64,000 nt of DNA from NCBI GenBank assembly GCA_964385635.1, contig CAYLPU010000005.1, positions 25,404 through 89,403 of the forward strand. The letters are read 5' to 3'. The notes beneath the pieces were generated by a model. It searched no databases. It was not told where the DNA came from and saw only the letters and a list, made by a program, of their open reading frames with translations. Both the position numbers and the translations under genes were made by a program. Shown one piece after another: positions 31,781 through 40,416 of this stretch (within the stretch, counting starts at the first letter, position 1; each line of letters begins with the position of its first letter). This DNA comes from CAYLPU01 sp964385635 (GTDB lineage: Bacteria; Chloroflexota; Anaerolineae; B4-G1).

Positions 31781-34291
31781 TTAGCTCCTCCGCACGCAAA
31801 TCTGATAATCCTCTTCCACCTCCAACTGCCCCTCGTCGCCCAGCTCCTCGAAGTTGAACCCACCCTTCTCGTACAAGACTCGTCCAAACTCGTACAACCC
31901 AGCCCGCCGGCACTGGCGGATCCAATCGGCGGCGGTGGCGACGTTGGCCGGGCAGTCCCGCTCGTGCGGGGGGACGCCCTCCAGCAGCGCCCTGGCAAAA
32001 CGCTTGATGCGGCGCAGCGTGCCGCTGGTGCGCAGCGCCTCTTTCTGGGCCCGCTCTTCGTCGTTGACCGGAGGTCGCCAGGTGCCCTCAGGAGTCTTGA
32101 AAAAGTACTCCGGCAGCCAGTCCGCCAGCAAGCGACGGGGCTTGTCCTGCACAGGCAGGTATTGCTCGAACAGATCGGAGTAGTGGACACCTTCGCCAGC
32201 GAAGAAACCGCCGGAGAAACCGGGTTCTTTCTGAATAACCCGGTTTCTTTCCCCCTCCCACATAAACGCCTCCAACCGCGCCGCCGCTGCCGTCTCCTTG
32301 ACGCTCTCGGCCTCGTCCACCTGGTCAGCGGTCTCCAACAGATACCAGCGCGACCCCCCTCCTGCTCCCCCCTGCGAGGGGGGAGTGATCACCTCCTCGG
32401 CTACGCTATGCAGGAGTTCGTCAAAGTTGTGGCGCTCGAATTCACCCTTGCGCACCATGCGGGAGACCAGTTCATCGTAGAGACGGTCAGCGGGGCTGCC
32501 AGGGTGGGCTTCCAGGGCCTCGCGCAGGATGATGCGCGCCTTCTCGGCGAAGGTGGCGGCATCCTCATCGCCGAAGAGGGTAAGTTGGGCAATCAGCTCA
32601 CCGGGGCGCGGCTTGCGGAAGTTGATGACCAGGTCACGGCGGGTGACTTTTTCGGCCATCAATTGGTTGTATGTTTTTTGATCTGTGTCAATAAACAGGG
32701 CCGAGTCGGATTGCTCTGGAATAAAACTGACTTCAGTCATCAAGTCTTGAACGAGTTGCCAAGTGCCCTCACTGGTGTCGTGATAACAAAGTGAAAGCCA
32801 ATGACCAGGTTTGAGCACGCGGTAACATTCGCTCATTGCCTGACGCAGGAGTTCTGCCCAATCCGCATCAGTCTTGCCTCGTATTCTGTTGACAATGATT
32901 TCGTCACTGTGCCATCTTGTATTTAGATCAAGCCAAGCTTCTATGGGGAATGTCAATTCCCCATATTGGACTTTGTCAGCGTAAGGAGGGTCAGTGAAAA
33001 TATAGTCAACACTATTGGTACTTATTGAACCAAGATTGGTTGCCGATTGAGTTGAAATAAGAAATGGGGAGTCGTAGACGAGTCCTGATTTTGCCTCAAC
33101 AATTTTATTAGATTTTCTCTCATAACTCATCAAAACGTGCCTTTCTGCATAAATCTGAGGGCAGTAGAAAGTTCCTGAGATACCACCACCGCCACCAAAA
33201 GCCGGTTGTCGTTTTGATACGTAATCAAGAATTCCAGTTAAGCAAAACTTCAAGGTGTCATTACCATTCACCAGTCTTCGAATCGCTGCCAACGCCCACA
33301 AATTGCGCTTGGTGAACAACTCGGCCACGGTGCGAAAATTGCTCGTCCCTGCGCGCCACTTGTCACCCCAAGGCTCCGTATCGGACTCGACGTTCATCAT
33401 GCGGTGCGGGGGATACCAGTGAGGGATCTCCCTGGCCTCAATCTCGCGCAGCTTGCCCAGGTCGTACTTCTCAAAGAAGGCGCGCTTCTTGGGATCAGGG
33501 TCGTTGTGGCGGCGTTCACCCCGCTTGGGTTTGCACCCTTCTTCGCACAGGTAACTAACCAGCACTGGCACAGGATCAAAACGTTGACTGCGGGTGCTGA
33601 TCTCTTCCTCGTATCCCCTGGCATAGCAATAGGGACAGACTCTGATCTTCTTAGGCTTGCCTTTGGCTGTCTGGCCCATCGCCTCCACGCAGTCAAACAA
33701 CGGCATCTTCTCCAGGCAGCGGGGACATTGAAAGACGTAAGAGTAGACGGTGTAACCCGTCGTCGCCCGACCATCACAACGGTCGCAGCGGGTCTCGTAC
33801 AGCCAGTCTATCTCCGGCTTGACCCTGGCCTGCAGTTCCTCGAAGGCGCGCTGCAATTCGTCCACGTCCACCGGGGTGCAGTAGTTCTTGGTGATGAAAG
33901 TGGCCGCCGGGGAGAGGTCAATGGCGATGGCAGCGCAACCTTCCATCAGCGCAGCCAGCGCAGTGCCACCGGAACCGCAAAAGGGGTCCAGCACCAGGTC
34001 GCCCGGTTGGGTGTAGTGACGGATGTACTGGCGGATGGCGTCGTGAGGTTTCTTGGACCAGTAGGTGTGCATGTTGTAGATGGCCGTGGCCTTGGTGGTG
34101 GTGATCGGCCGGTCGAAGGGAGGGACGTCGTAGTCGTCGGTCTCGGGATCGTAGGGTCTGGCGTGCTCCTCCACAAACCGGCGCAGGTTGGGATTGGGAC
34201 CGGAGGAGTAGTATCCCTCCGGCATCCGGGGGATCTCGCGTTTGAAAAATGATGATTGTTGAGCCGATGTTCCTTTTCTGGTTCTGGGCAT
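31781..34291 (-). CDS. BREX-type adenine DNA methyltransferase with Zn-ribbon
   Basis: 836 aa. Motif I is DPFCGSGGT (102-110) and the catalytic motif DPPY is at 434-437, in the N6-adenine or N4-cytosine methyltransferase order. Between them are CDRC...CPRC (169-192) and CPYC (219-222) zinc-ribbon cysteines, as in the large methylases of type 3 BREX (PglXI/COG1743-like). It would mark host DNA, while the other BREX proteins act on unmarked phage DNA. Residues about 682-692 (RNRVIQKEPGFS) come from an inserted 34-bp palindrome; the insertion is in frame in a linker near the C-terminus. PglX itself is a different, larger family. Confidence 0.85.
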   Translation of the reverse strand: MPRTRKGTSAQQSSFFKREIPRMPEGYYSSGPNPNLRRFVEEHARPYDPETDDYDVPPFDRPITTTKATAIYNMHTYWSKKPHDAIRQYIRHYTQPGDLVLDPFCGSGGTALAALMEGCAAIAIDLSPAATFITKNYCTPVDVDELQRAFEELQARVKPEIDWLYETRCDRCDGRATTGYTVYSYVFQCPRCLEKMPLFDCVEAMGQTAKGKPKKIRVCPYCYARGYEEEISTRSQRFDPVPVLVSYLCEEGCKPKRGERRHNDPDPKKRAFFEKYDLGKLREIEAREIPHWYPPHRMMNVESDTEPWGDKWRAGTSNFRTVAELFTKRNLWALAAIRRLVNGNDTLKFCLTGILDYVSKRQPAFGGGGGISGTFYCPQIYAERHVLMSYERKSNKIVEAKSGLVYDSPFLISTQSATNLGSISTNSVDYIFTDPPYADKVQYGELTFPIEAWLDLNTRWHSDEIIVNRIRGKTDADWAELLRQAMSECYRVLKPGHWLSLCYHDTSEGTWQLVQDLMTEVSFIPEQSDSALFIDTDQKTYNQLMAEKVTRRDLVINFRKPRPGELIAQLTLFGDEDAATFAEKARIILREALEAHPGSPADRLYDELVSRMVRKGEFERHNFDELLHSVAEEVITPPSQGGAGGGSRWYLLETADQVDEAESVKETAAAARLEAFMWEGERNRVIQKEPGFSGGFFAGEGVHYSDLFEQYLPVQDKPRRLLADWLPEYFFKTPEGTWRPPVNDEERAQKEALRTSGTLRRIKRFARALLEGVPPHERDCPANVATAADWIRQCRRAGLYEFGRVLYEKGGFNFEELGDEGQLEVEEDYQICVRRS
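32215..32248. repeat. 34-bp palindrome, copy 3, inside the methyltransferase gene
   Basis: A slightly diverged copy (TTCTTTCTGAATAA centre) inserted in frame; it codes for RNRVIQKEPGFS. The ends of the stem remain perfect. Confidence 0.88.
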
Positions 34292-34317
34292 AGTGATTTT
34301 GCTCCTGGGACTGGGCG

Positions 34318-34351
34318 AGAAACCAGGTTTTTTCCGAAAAACCTGGTTTCT
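34318..34351. repeat. 34-bp palindrome, copy 4, with compensatory base change
   Basis: Both arms differ from the other copies at the same position (AGAAACCAGGTTTTT and AAAAACCTGGTTTCT), so pairing is kept. It lies between the RAYT stop and the methyltransferase start. Confidence 0.9.
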
Positions 34352-34360
34352 TGGCGGCGA

Positions 34361-34394
34361 AGAAACCGGGTTTTTTCTGGAAAACCCGGTTTCT
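34361..34394. repeat. 34-bp palindrome, copy 5, at the RAYT stop codon
   Basis: This canonical copy starts immediately at the RAYT TAG codon and so forms the extreme 3' end of the gene. Confidence 0.9.
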
Positions 34395-34971
34395 AGTCCT
34401 CATCAAACAACAAATGCTCCATAACCCTGGTATCCTGTTCACGGTACGAATCCACGAATTCCCGATAGGTCTGGCGAGAAGGAAACTGGGACAGGACTAC
34501 GTCGGGAACTGGCAAGGTGCCCTCGCGCAGGCCGACGTAGTCTTGGTAACTGGAAAAGACCCATTCCTCTGGCCGCGCTACCAGACCGGCGGCGACCGGG
34601 TTCATGTGGATGTAGCGTGACAGGTGCAACAGGTACTCGTTCTTATCCACCCAAGCGGCCTGAAAGCGACCCTGAAACAGGGGGCCGACGCGCCCTTGCT
34701 GCTTGTTGATGGCTTTGGTGTAGGATAGACTGAAAGGCTGCATGATGTGTTTACTCAGGTCGTCAGTCTTCAGGTAGATCAACAAGTGGTAATGGGTGGG
34801 CATCAGGCAATAGGCCAGGATGTCCACGAGTTCGGGCAGGAAGTAGTGTCTGAGACGCTTGAGGAAATAACCCCAGTTCTCGTCGCAGAAAAAGACAGGC
34901 TGGCGGTTGGCGCCCCGGTTGTATAGATGGTAGTAGTGGCCAGCGCGGAATTCGATCTTGCGGTAAGGCAC
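34393..34971 (-). CDS. REP-associated tyrosine transposase (RAYT), second type
   Basis: 192 aa. The HUH site is H60-Y-H62 in MPTHYHLLIYL, and RYIHMNPVAAGLV carries the likely nucleophile Tyr120. It starts MPYRKIEFRAGHYYHLYNRG, typical of the RAYT group common in Chloroflexota and cyanobacteria. It shares only family motifs with the RAYT at 769-1308. Three copies of the 34-bp palindrome flank it (34318, 34361, 34998), so it is the best candidate for the enzyme that spreads that element through this island. All catalytic residues are present. Confidence 0.9.
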   Translation of the reverse strand: MPYRKIEFRAGHYYHLYNRGANRQPVFFCDENWGYFLKRLRHYFLPELVDILAYCLMPTHYHLLIYLKTDDLSKHIMQPFSLSYTKAINKQQGRVGPLFQGRFQAAWVDKNEYLLHLSRYIHMNPVAAGLVARPEEWVFSSYQDYVGLREGTLPVPDVVLSQFPSRQTYREFVDSYREQDTRVMEHLLFDED

Positions 34972-34997
34972 GGTTGCCTCCGGTCAAGAACTGGATT

Positions 34998-35031
34998 AGA
35001 AACCGGGTTTTTTCTGAAAAACCCGGTTTCT
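34998..35031. repeat. 34-bp palindrome, copy 6, upstream of the RAYT
   Basis: A canonical copy 27 bp before the RAYT start. With copies 4 and 5 it brackets the transposase gene. Confidence 0.92.
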
Positions 35032-35037
35032 GGCAAG

Positions 35038-35490
35038 TCATACCACTGCCTGCAATGCGGCAGGAGTAAAGGTTTCGCTTAGCCGGCTTGCTGGCGGTTC
35101 CTGGCCATGTGCTTCCACCAACTGGAGGAAGCTTGTTACGGGAGTGCGTCGAAGTAGGGACATGGCCGTCTCCCGTACCTTGGCCGGGGCGCGAGCCAAT
35201 CCCTCAAGCGGGAGAGGGACTTGAGCGCTTGCCTGCAGCAACGCGCGATAACTCAGCAACACCAGTCCAAGTGGTTCTTCTGTCTTGGGGTTATAGTAAA
35301 GCACGATGTTGTCCGAGAGTTCAACCCCTGTGTGAGTCTGTCCCTCGGTCTCGGCAAAAGTGACCGAGAGGATATCACCTTCTGTATCATAGTGTATGTA
35401 TTTCATTCCATCACCATCTTTCAACCAGATAGGCTGTGAGCACAAAGTTGTTAGCCGTGGAAAGGTGGGCCACTCGTAGTCATGCTGCAT
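35038..35490 (-). CDS. DUF2283-containing protein
   Basis: About 151 aa if started at the ATG after GAAAGGGA; a shorter 123-aa form begins at 35406 where the domain starts (MKYIHYDTEGDILSVTFAE). DUF2283 is a small beta domain seen in orphan antitoxin-like proteins; the line VELSDNIVLYYNPKTEEPLGLVLLSY is typical. The C-terminal 70 residues (VRETAMSLLRRTPVTSFLQ) are not recognised. The neighbouring RAYT and MNT genes mark this as an accessory part of the island. Confidence 0.65.
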   Translation of the reverse strand: MQHDYEWPTFPRLTTLCSQPIWLKDGDGMKYIHYDTEGDILSVTFAETEGQTHTGVELSDNIVLYYNPKTEEPLGLVLLSYRALLQASAQVPLPLEGLARAPAKVRETAMSLLRRTPVTSFLQLVEAHGQEPPASRLSETFTPAALQAVV

Positions 35491-35572
35491 TGCCAATCCC
35501 TTTCAGACCGATGCCCTCTGAACGCCTACACTTGGAAGTATAATACAATCGGAGGGGAGGGTCAACTGGACG

Positions 35573-35606
35573 AGAAACCGGGTTTTTTCTGAAAAACCCG
35601 GTTTCT
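35573..35606. repeat. 34-bp palindrome, copy 7
   Basis: A canonical copy between the DUF2283 and nucleotidyltransferase genes, at the 3' end of the latter. Confidence 0.92.
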
Positions 35607-35626
35607 TGGGTCTCTTGCCCCAGGTC

Positions 35627-35896
35627 TCATAGCAGCACCTTGCCCCTGTTTTCAATGAGCCGGGTAAAACGGGTCGGCGGACTCAATGGGACAATGTCCA
35701 GAGATACCCCCAACTCTTCTTCAAGTCGCGCTCCCAACTCATACAACTTCCATCCAGTAACGCCCTCAAAAGCCAGGTCCAGGTCTCGGGCCTGTTCTGG
35801 GTCTTTAAGGGCGCTCCCAAAGAGAATCAGACGTGTAGCACCGTACACCCTCGCCAAAGCTACGGCCCTTGCAATCTGTCTATCAGTGATTGCCAT
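35627..35896 (-). CDS. MNT-type nucleotidyltransferase, possible antitoxin
   Basis: 89 aa. LILFGSALKDPEQARDLDLAFEG contains the GSx(n)DxD site of minimal nucleotidyltransferases, and VSLDIVPLSPPTRF the third strand. Such small MNT proteins usually neutralise HEPN toxins by AMPylation, but no HEPN gene adjoins it, so it is an orphan here. GGGAGGG precedes the ATG. It reads in line with the upstream ATPase/nuclease gene. Confidence 0.82.
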   Translation of the reverse strand: MAITDRQIARAVALARVYGATRLILFGSALKDPEQARDLDLAFEGVTGWKLYELGARLEEELGVSLDIVPLSPPTRFTRLIENRGKVLL

Positions 35897-35925
35897 CTTT
35901 TTCCCTCCCTGGTCTGTTGTTTGCT

Positions 35926-37374
35926 CTATCCATTTCCCTTCTCCCTTTTGCGCCCTTTGCGCTCTCTGTGGTTGGACGTTGCTTCGACGATGCGAGGCAG
36001 ATCAAAAAGGAACAGGTCATCGCGCTGCGCAGCTTCCTCCTCGACCTGGGGCGTAAAGCCGCTGCGGGCGCAGAGGCCAAAGTACAGCCGTCGTGAGCCT
36101 ATCTCCTTGCCGACCAGGCCGGCTTTACGTTCCAGATTGCGCAAGATGTCCACGCCAATAGGACGGCTGGTCCACTTGCACTCCACCAGCAACGCGCTGT
36201 CCTGCCCCACGGCGACACCGTCTATTTCCTCGTTGGCGCGCCACCAGCCACCGATCCGCAGGGGCAGGAAGGGCAATTCGCCCGCCAACCCCAAGCGCCA
36301 CAGGAACTGGCGGCAAATCTCCTCAAAAACGGGCGCGGTGAACGAATCGAGTTGAGGAGTCACCAGGGCGTCGAGCGCCACCTGGGCCCCACCCCGTTCC
36401 AGCAGAGTGCGGTTGGGATGGACGAAGCGAAACCAGAAGCGGAAGAATTGATCTCGCAGCCGGTAGAGGCCACGACGGCTCTTGTGGGGTTTGTCCTCGG
36501 TGACCGGCACGACGCGCTCGACCAGCCGCAACCCCTGGAGAGTGTTGAGGTAGGAGGTGACGCCGTCCAGGCCAGTGGCTTGCTTGATCTCGTTGAGCCG
36601 GGTGCGGCCGGAGGCGATGGCCTCCAGGACGGCAAAGTAGTTGCGCGGTTCGCGCAGTTCTTGCTGGAGCAAAAAGCGCACCTCGTCGTAGAGAAAGGTG
36701 CCCCGGGTCAACACCTGCCGGCCGACGTTGGCCAGCAACGGCTGGGAGGCGGAGACCACACGCACGTAGGCGGGGACGCCGCCAAAGACGGCAAACGCCC
36801 GCACCTGGTCGGCCAGATCGTAGGCCGGAAAAAAGTCGCGGGCGTTGTGGAAGTCGAGGGGCTCCAGCAAGTATTGGGCGGTACGCCGGCCGTAGAGGGG
36901 CGCGTTATATCCCAGGACCGCCTCTTCCATCATGCCGACGTAGGAGCCGCAGAGGACCAGCATCAACTTGCTGTGTGCCAGGTTGCTATCCCAGATCCGC
37001 TGTAGCGTCGAGGCCAGGGGGGGATGGGCATCTACCAGGTAGGTGAACTCGTCCAGCACCACGACCAATCGTTCCGTTTGAGCGTGGTGGGCCAGCAGCA
37101 AGAAGATGTCCTGCCAGGAGGGGTAGACGGCGCTGGCGGCCTCGGGACCCAATAATTCGGTGTTGACGGCCATCGAGAAAGCAGCGCGCAATACTGGCTC
37201 TACGTCCAGGTCGGCCACAAAAAAGATGTGCCGTTTGCGTTTTTCCCTGCAGAACTGGGCCAGGAGTTCGGTCTTGCCCACCCGTCGCCGGCCGTAGAGG
37301 ACAAAGAGCTCGGCCTGATTCGAGACATACCGTTCCTCCAACAGTTGTAGCTCTGCCTGACGGTTGATGAACAC
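35926..37374 (-). CDS. Archaeal-type AAA ATPase with DUF234 nuclease-like C-terminus
   Basis: 482 aa. Walker A is GRRRVGKT (28-35), Walker B is VVVLDEFTYLV, and a winged helix follows (LEAIASGRTRLNEIKQATGL). The C-terminus has EIDGVAVGQDSALLVECKWT, a PD-(D/E)XK-like Glu-x-Lys site of the DUF234 family. Members of this MNS-clade ATPase family occur in mobile and defence regions, mostly of unknown role. It interrupts the BREX gene order between pglZ and the methyltransferase. The GTG start follows AGAGGTG. Confidence 0.8.
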   Translation of the reverse strand: MFINRQAELQLLEERYVSNQAELFVLYGRRRVGKTELLAQFCREKRKRHIFFVADLDVEPVLRAAFSMAVNTELLGPEAASAVYPSWQDIFLLLAHHAQTERLVVVLDEFTYLVDAHPPLASTLQRIWDSNLAHSKLMLVLCGSYVGMMEEAVLGYNAPLYGRRTAQYLLEPLDFHNARDFFPAYDLADQVRAFAVFGGVPAYVRVVSASQPLLANVGRQVLTRGTFLYDEVRFLLQQELREPRNYFAVLEAIASGRTRLNEIKQATGLDGVTSYLNTLQGLRLVERVVPVTEDKPHKSRRGLYRLRDQFFRFWFRFVHPNRTLLERGGAQVALDALVTPQLDSFTAPVFEEICRQFLWRLGLAGELPFLPLRIGGWWRANEEIDGVAVGQDSALLVECKWTSRPIGVDILRNLERKAGLVGKEIGSRRLYFGLCARSGFTPQVEEEAAQRDDLFLFDLPRIVEATSNHRERKGRKREKGNG

Positions 37375-37430
37375 CTGGCACCTCTTTAGGAAATTGTGAT
37401 TATGATAATCCTGATTTCCTTATTATACCA

Positions 37431-37512
37431 AGAAACCGGGTTTTTTCAAAGGCAAAGAAACCGGGGTTTTCAAAGCCAAGAAACCGGGTTTTGGGGAAAA
37501 AACCCGGTTTCT
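37431..37512. repeat. Cluster of three palindrome copies (8), two truncated
   Basis: Two left half-copies (37431-37450 and 37456-37475) and one full copy with altered loop (37479-37512) lie in tandem between pglZ and the ATPase gene. They may be remains of repeated insertion or slippage. Confidence 0.85.
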
Positions 37513-37519
37513 CCCGTGG

Positions 37520-40342
37520 CTAGGACTTGAGACCCTTGGGCACTTTGCCCATAAGCAGGTCGAGTTTGGAGTCAACGCGCCGATGCAGACGGGTAGGGTC
37601 GAGCTTGATCCGCACGTCGGCGGTTCTGCTGAGACGCACCGTCTCTTTCCCTTTCCCTTTCCCTTTCTCCTTCTCCTGGCGATAGGTCAGGAGAACCGTA
37701 ACCGGCTGGACGACCATACCCTGACGCCGGTTGTCGTCCGTGATATCGTCCAGGCGGGGCTTCCAGCGCACGGTGTACGTGGTGCGTGCCCCACGAAAGA
37801 CCTCCCTACGGGTGGGGATCTCATCCCGGCTGAAGGCTAACGTGACAGACATTTCAGGGAGCACGATCTGCATAGGTGCCACGGTAATCTCCAACTCCAG
37901 TTCCTCGCCTTCGCTGACGGATCCTGCCTGCTGGACACTTTCGATGAGCAGTGTCGGCTGTTCCGCCCGCCGAGGCCCCATGACGACCATCGGCACCATA
38001 CACTCGGCCAGGCTGAGGCCACCGTGGGTGTAGCGATCAGGAGCGCGATGTCCTTTCTTGCGGCGTAGAGTGACCCCGGGGCGCGGGAACAAGACGTAAC
38101 GAATGGGGACGTTGGGCAATGTCTCACTGTGGGCGGGGATACCCATCACGCGGGCGTCAAACTCGATCACCCGCTTGTTACTCCTCCCCTCCATGTGGGC
38201 CGTGGTGCGGGCGTTGCGATACTTGACGTCGTGCGAGTCCGCCACAATCGCGTCGGGTATAGTCACGGTTCGCCTGGGCACCGGGACGAAGCCGTGATCG
38301 CTGGTGATAAAGATCAGAGCATCGTCAGGCAACTCGCGCAGGACGCAACGCACGTCCTGGCGGATGATCTCGCGCACGGTGGTGTTGTAGATGAACGCCA
38401 GGTCCTGGGGGTTATTGTGCAGGTTCTTGTCGCTGAAGTTAAAGATGATGTATTCCAACTGGTCGGAGACGTAACGCACGGTCATGCCCGAAGCAACCGT
38501 GTCGTCGTCGTGGACCACTTCAAAGCGGGGATTCAGCCCCAGGTGTTTCTTGAGCCAGGTTCTCAGTAAATCCAGTTCACTGGTAGCGGTGAACTCACTC
38601 GGCAGGCACCCAGCGCTAATCGCTTTGCGGCTCAAGTGGGTCTCGGTGGGAATCAGCGCGCTGCCGGGAAGGCTGATGACGAGCTCGAACCGTTCCTCAA
38701 ACACCGGGCGCAAGAACTCGTCCCAGGCGTCGGTACGCAATCCATCAAAGACCATCACCACGGCCTTGCGGCCGGATTGGGGGTCCCAGTGGGCCTGCAA
38801 CAAACGCGGCAAGAATTGATGAGTGAACACCACCGGGACGTCGGGCTGCTGAATCCACCTGGTATAATGCAGCCGGTAAAAGTCTTGGAAGCGAGCGTCA
38901 ATCAGGTTTTGCACCTCGTTGATGGCCTTGACGGTCTCTTTGAGTTCCGCACGGGCTGCCTCCCAGCGTGTTTCCAACTCAGGCCAGAAGGCTTTGCGCG
39001 GAACAGGCAAGATATTACCCACGCGCAGTGTCCGCTCCAGTTCGGAGGTGTAGTAATCCAGCCGGTTAAAGCGTTCCTGGTTCCAGAGCCGGTCAAATTC
39101 GCCAAAGGTTAGATCTTCGGCGGATGTGACCGCGAACTTTTTGGCGTATCTGGCCAACCGTGTCCATAGCCCGTAGACTTCCACGGCCCTCCGGTAGAGA
39201 CTTTCCAGGGCCTGCCACTGTTCGGTAGGCCGGCGCAGGGCCGGCAGGGTAGTCTCCTCTGCCTGATGATCCAGCAGTTCCAGAACCAGGCTGTGGAAAT
39301 GGAACCTGGTCTTTTTGTGCTCAAGCAGGTCTGCCAACAAGGAGGCTAACGCCATTCCCCTGATGAGGGTAGAGAGTCGTTCGTGCTTGAGCACCTCAAA
39401 GGCGTGGTCGGGATCGTCAATCTGCAATCGGTCGCGAAGCAGAAAGGCCAGCCGTGCCGGATCTTGCAGCAGAAAGTCTTCTATGTCCTTCACGTCGGCG
39501 ATGAGACGGTCGGGATCGGCCGCCAGTTGCTCCTGCATGGCCTGGTCCAGAAAGTGAGGATCAACCTCGCGGTAGTCGTATAAGCCTGGGTCGAGGTTGC
39601 TGAGTAAAAGCTGGTACTCTAGACCGTGCTGATGCATGATGGCCGCGAGCGTGAAAGCGCGGATGACCAGCCCTGGGTCGCGCTCCAGCAGCCAGCAGAA
39701 TGGCTTGGGAGTACTGGCGATGGTCTGGCGGAGCGTTTCCATGACTTCAGCCGGAAGGACGTTGTTGAGCTCATCCAGGGCGTGATGCTGCTCGATGCAC
39801 AGGCGGCGGACCTCTGCGGCAGAGGGCTTCCTGAATGGATTGATTTGGAGAGTCGCACCCAACACAATCTTGTAAAGATCGGTATCGCTGAAACGGCTGC
39901 CACTCAACTGGCGCAGTTCTTGGTGGGCACGCAAGGTGCCAGGTAGATGGTTCAGGATCCAGCGCGAGAGAATACGATCATTGACCAGGTGGGGCCAATT
40001 GAGATCGCCGGTCTTTTCCACCAGGAAATCGCGCAGCGAAAGCGCCATCTGGCAACGAGACTCGGCCTGTGCGGCCAGGTCCGGGTAGAATAAGGGTATC
40101 CTGGCACTCTCTCGGCTGCGGTCAACGAGCAGCACACGGGCGTCGGCGTCGTCCCGAATGGCCTCGTACATCTCACGCAGGGCCATATTGCCGGTGCAGA
40201 AGAGGACAGTGTAGCCGTTCTTCTCTGCCCAGCCATCCACGACGTGCGCGCCGGCCTGGATCATGCGCTGAGGATCACGTAGGATGATCAGCGGGGCAGG
40301 CTTGAGCGGTTCGATTTTGTCGAGGATCCACTTTTCGATCAT
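37520..40342 (-). CDS. pglZ: BREX PglZ phosphatase-fold protein
   Basis: 940 aa. The alkaline-phosphatase-superfamily core lies at about 525-790. VMVFDGLRTDAW (529-540) has the first metal Asp; SALIPTETHLSRKAIS (561-576) the nucleophile-region threonines; LIFITSDHGF (676-685) the Asp-His pair; and YTHGGLSLAE (771-780) the last metal His. The long N-terminal helical region and the C-terminal beta region fit PglZ. PglZ is the one protein found in every BREX type. A KEKGKGKGKE run near the end is encoded by a short repeat. Confidence 0.92.
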   Translation of the reverse strand: MIEKWILDKIEPLKPAPLIILRDPQRMIQAGAHVVDGWAEKNGYTVLFCTGNMALREMYEAIRDDADARVLLVDRSRESARIPLFYPDLAAQAESRCQMALSLRDFLVEKTGDLNWPHLVNDRILSRWILNHLPGTLRAHQELRQLSGSRFSDTDLYKIVLGATLQINPFRKPSAAEVRRLCIEQHHALDELNNVLPAEVMETLRQTIASTPKPFCWLLERDPGLVIRAFTLAAIMHQHGLEYQLLLSNLDPGLYDYREVDPHFLDQAMQEQLAADPDRLIADVKDIEDFLLQDPARLAFLLRDRLQIDDPDHAFEVLKHERLSTLIRGMALASLLADLLEHKKTRFHFHSLVLELLDHQAEETTLPALRRPTEQWQALESLYRRAVEVYGLWTRLARYAKKFAVTSAEDLTFGEFDRLWNQERFNRLDYYTSELERTLRVGNILPVPRKAFWPELETRWEAARAELKETVKAINEVQNLIDARFQDFYRLHYTRWIQQPDVPVVFTHQFLPRLLQAHWDPQSGRKAVVMVFDGLRTDAWDEFLRPVFEERFELVISLPGSALIPTETHLSRKAISAGCLPSEFTATSELDLLRTWLKKHLGLNPRFEVVHDDDTVASGMTVRYVSDQLEYIIFNFSDKNLHNNPQDLAFIYNTTVREIIRQDVRCVLRELPDDALIFITSDHGFVPVPRRTVTIPDAIVADSHDVKYRNARTTAHMEGRSNKRVIEFDARVMGIPAHSETLPNVPIRYVLFPRPGVTLRRKKGHRAPDRYTHGGLSLAECMVPMVVMGPRRAEQPTLLIESVQQAGSVSEGEELELEITVAPMQIVLPEMSVTLAFSRDEIPTRREVFRGARTTYTVRWKPRLDDITDDNRRQGMVVQPVTVLLTYRQEKEKGKGKGKETVRLSRTADVRIKLDPTRLHRRVDSKLDLLMGKVPKGLKS

Positions 40343-40353
40343 AAGGGCTCCTT

Positions 40354-40406
40354 AGAAACCGGAGAAACCGGGAGAAACCGGGTTTTTTCTGAAAAACCCG
40401 GTTTCT
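40354..40406. repeat. 34-bp palindrome, copy 9, with an extra arm
   Basis: A full copy at 40373-40406 is preceded by repeated AGAAACCGG half-arms. It lies between the brxC stop and the pglZ start. Confidence 0.9.
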
Positions 40407-40416
40407 TATTCTCATC

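Noticed and set aside
31719..31925. N-terminal extension of the AbiEii partner gene
   Set aside because: It exists only because the palindrome at 31744 is open in all frames and it overlaps the methyltransferase 3' end; the GTG at 31718 has a good ribosome site.
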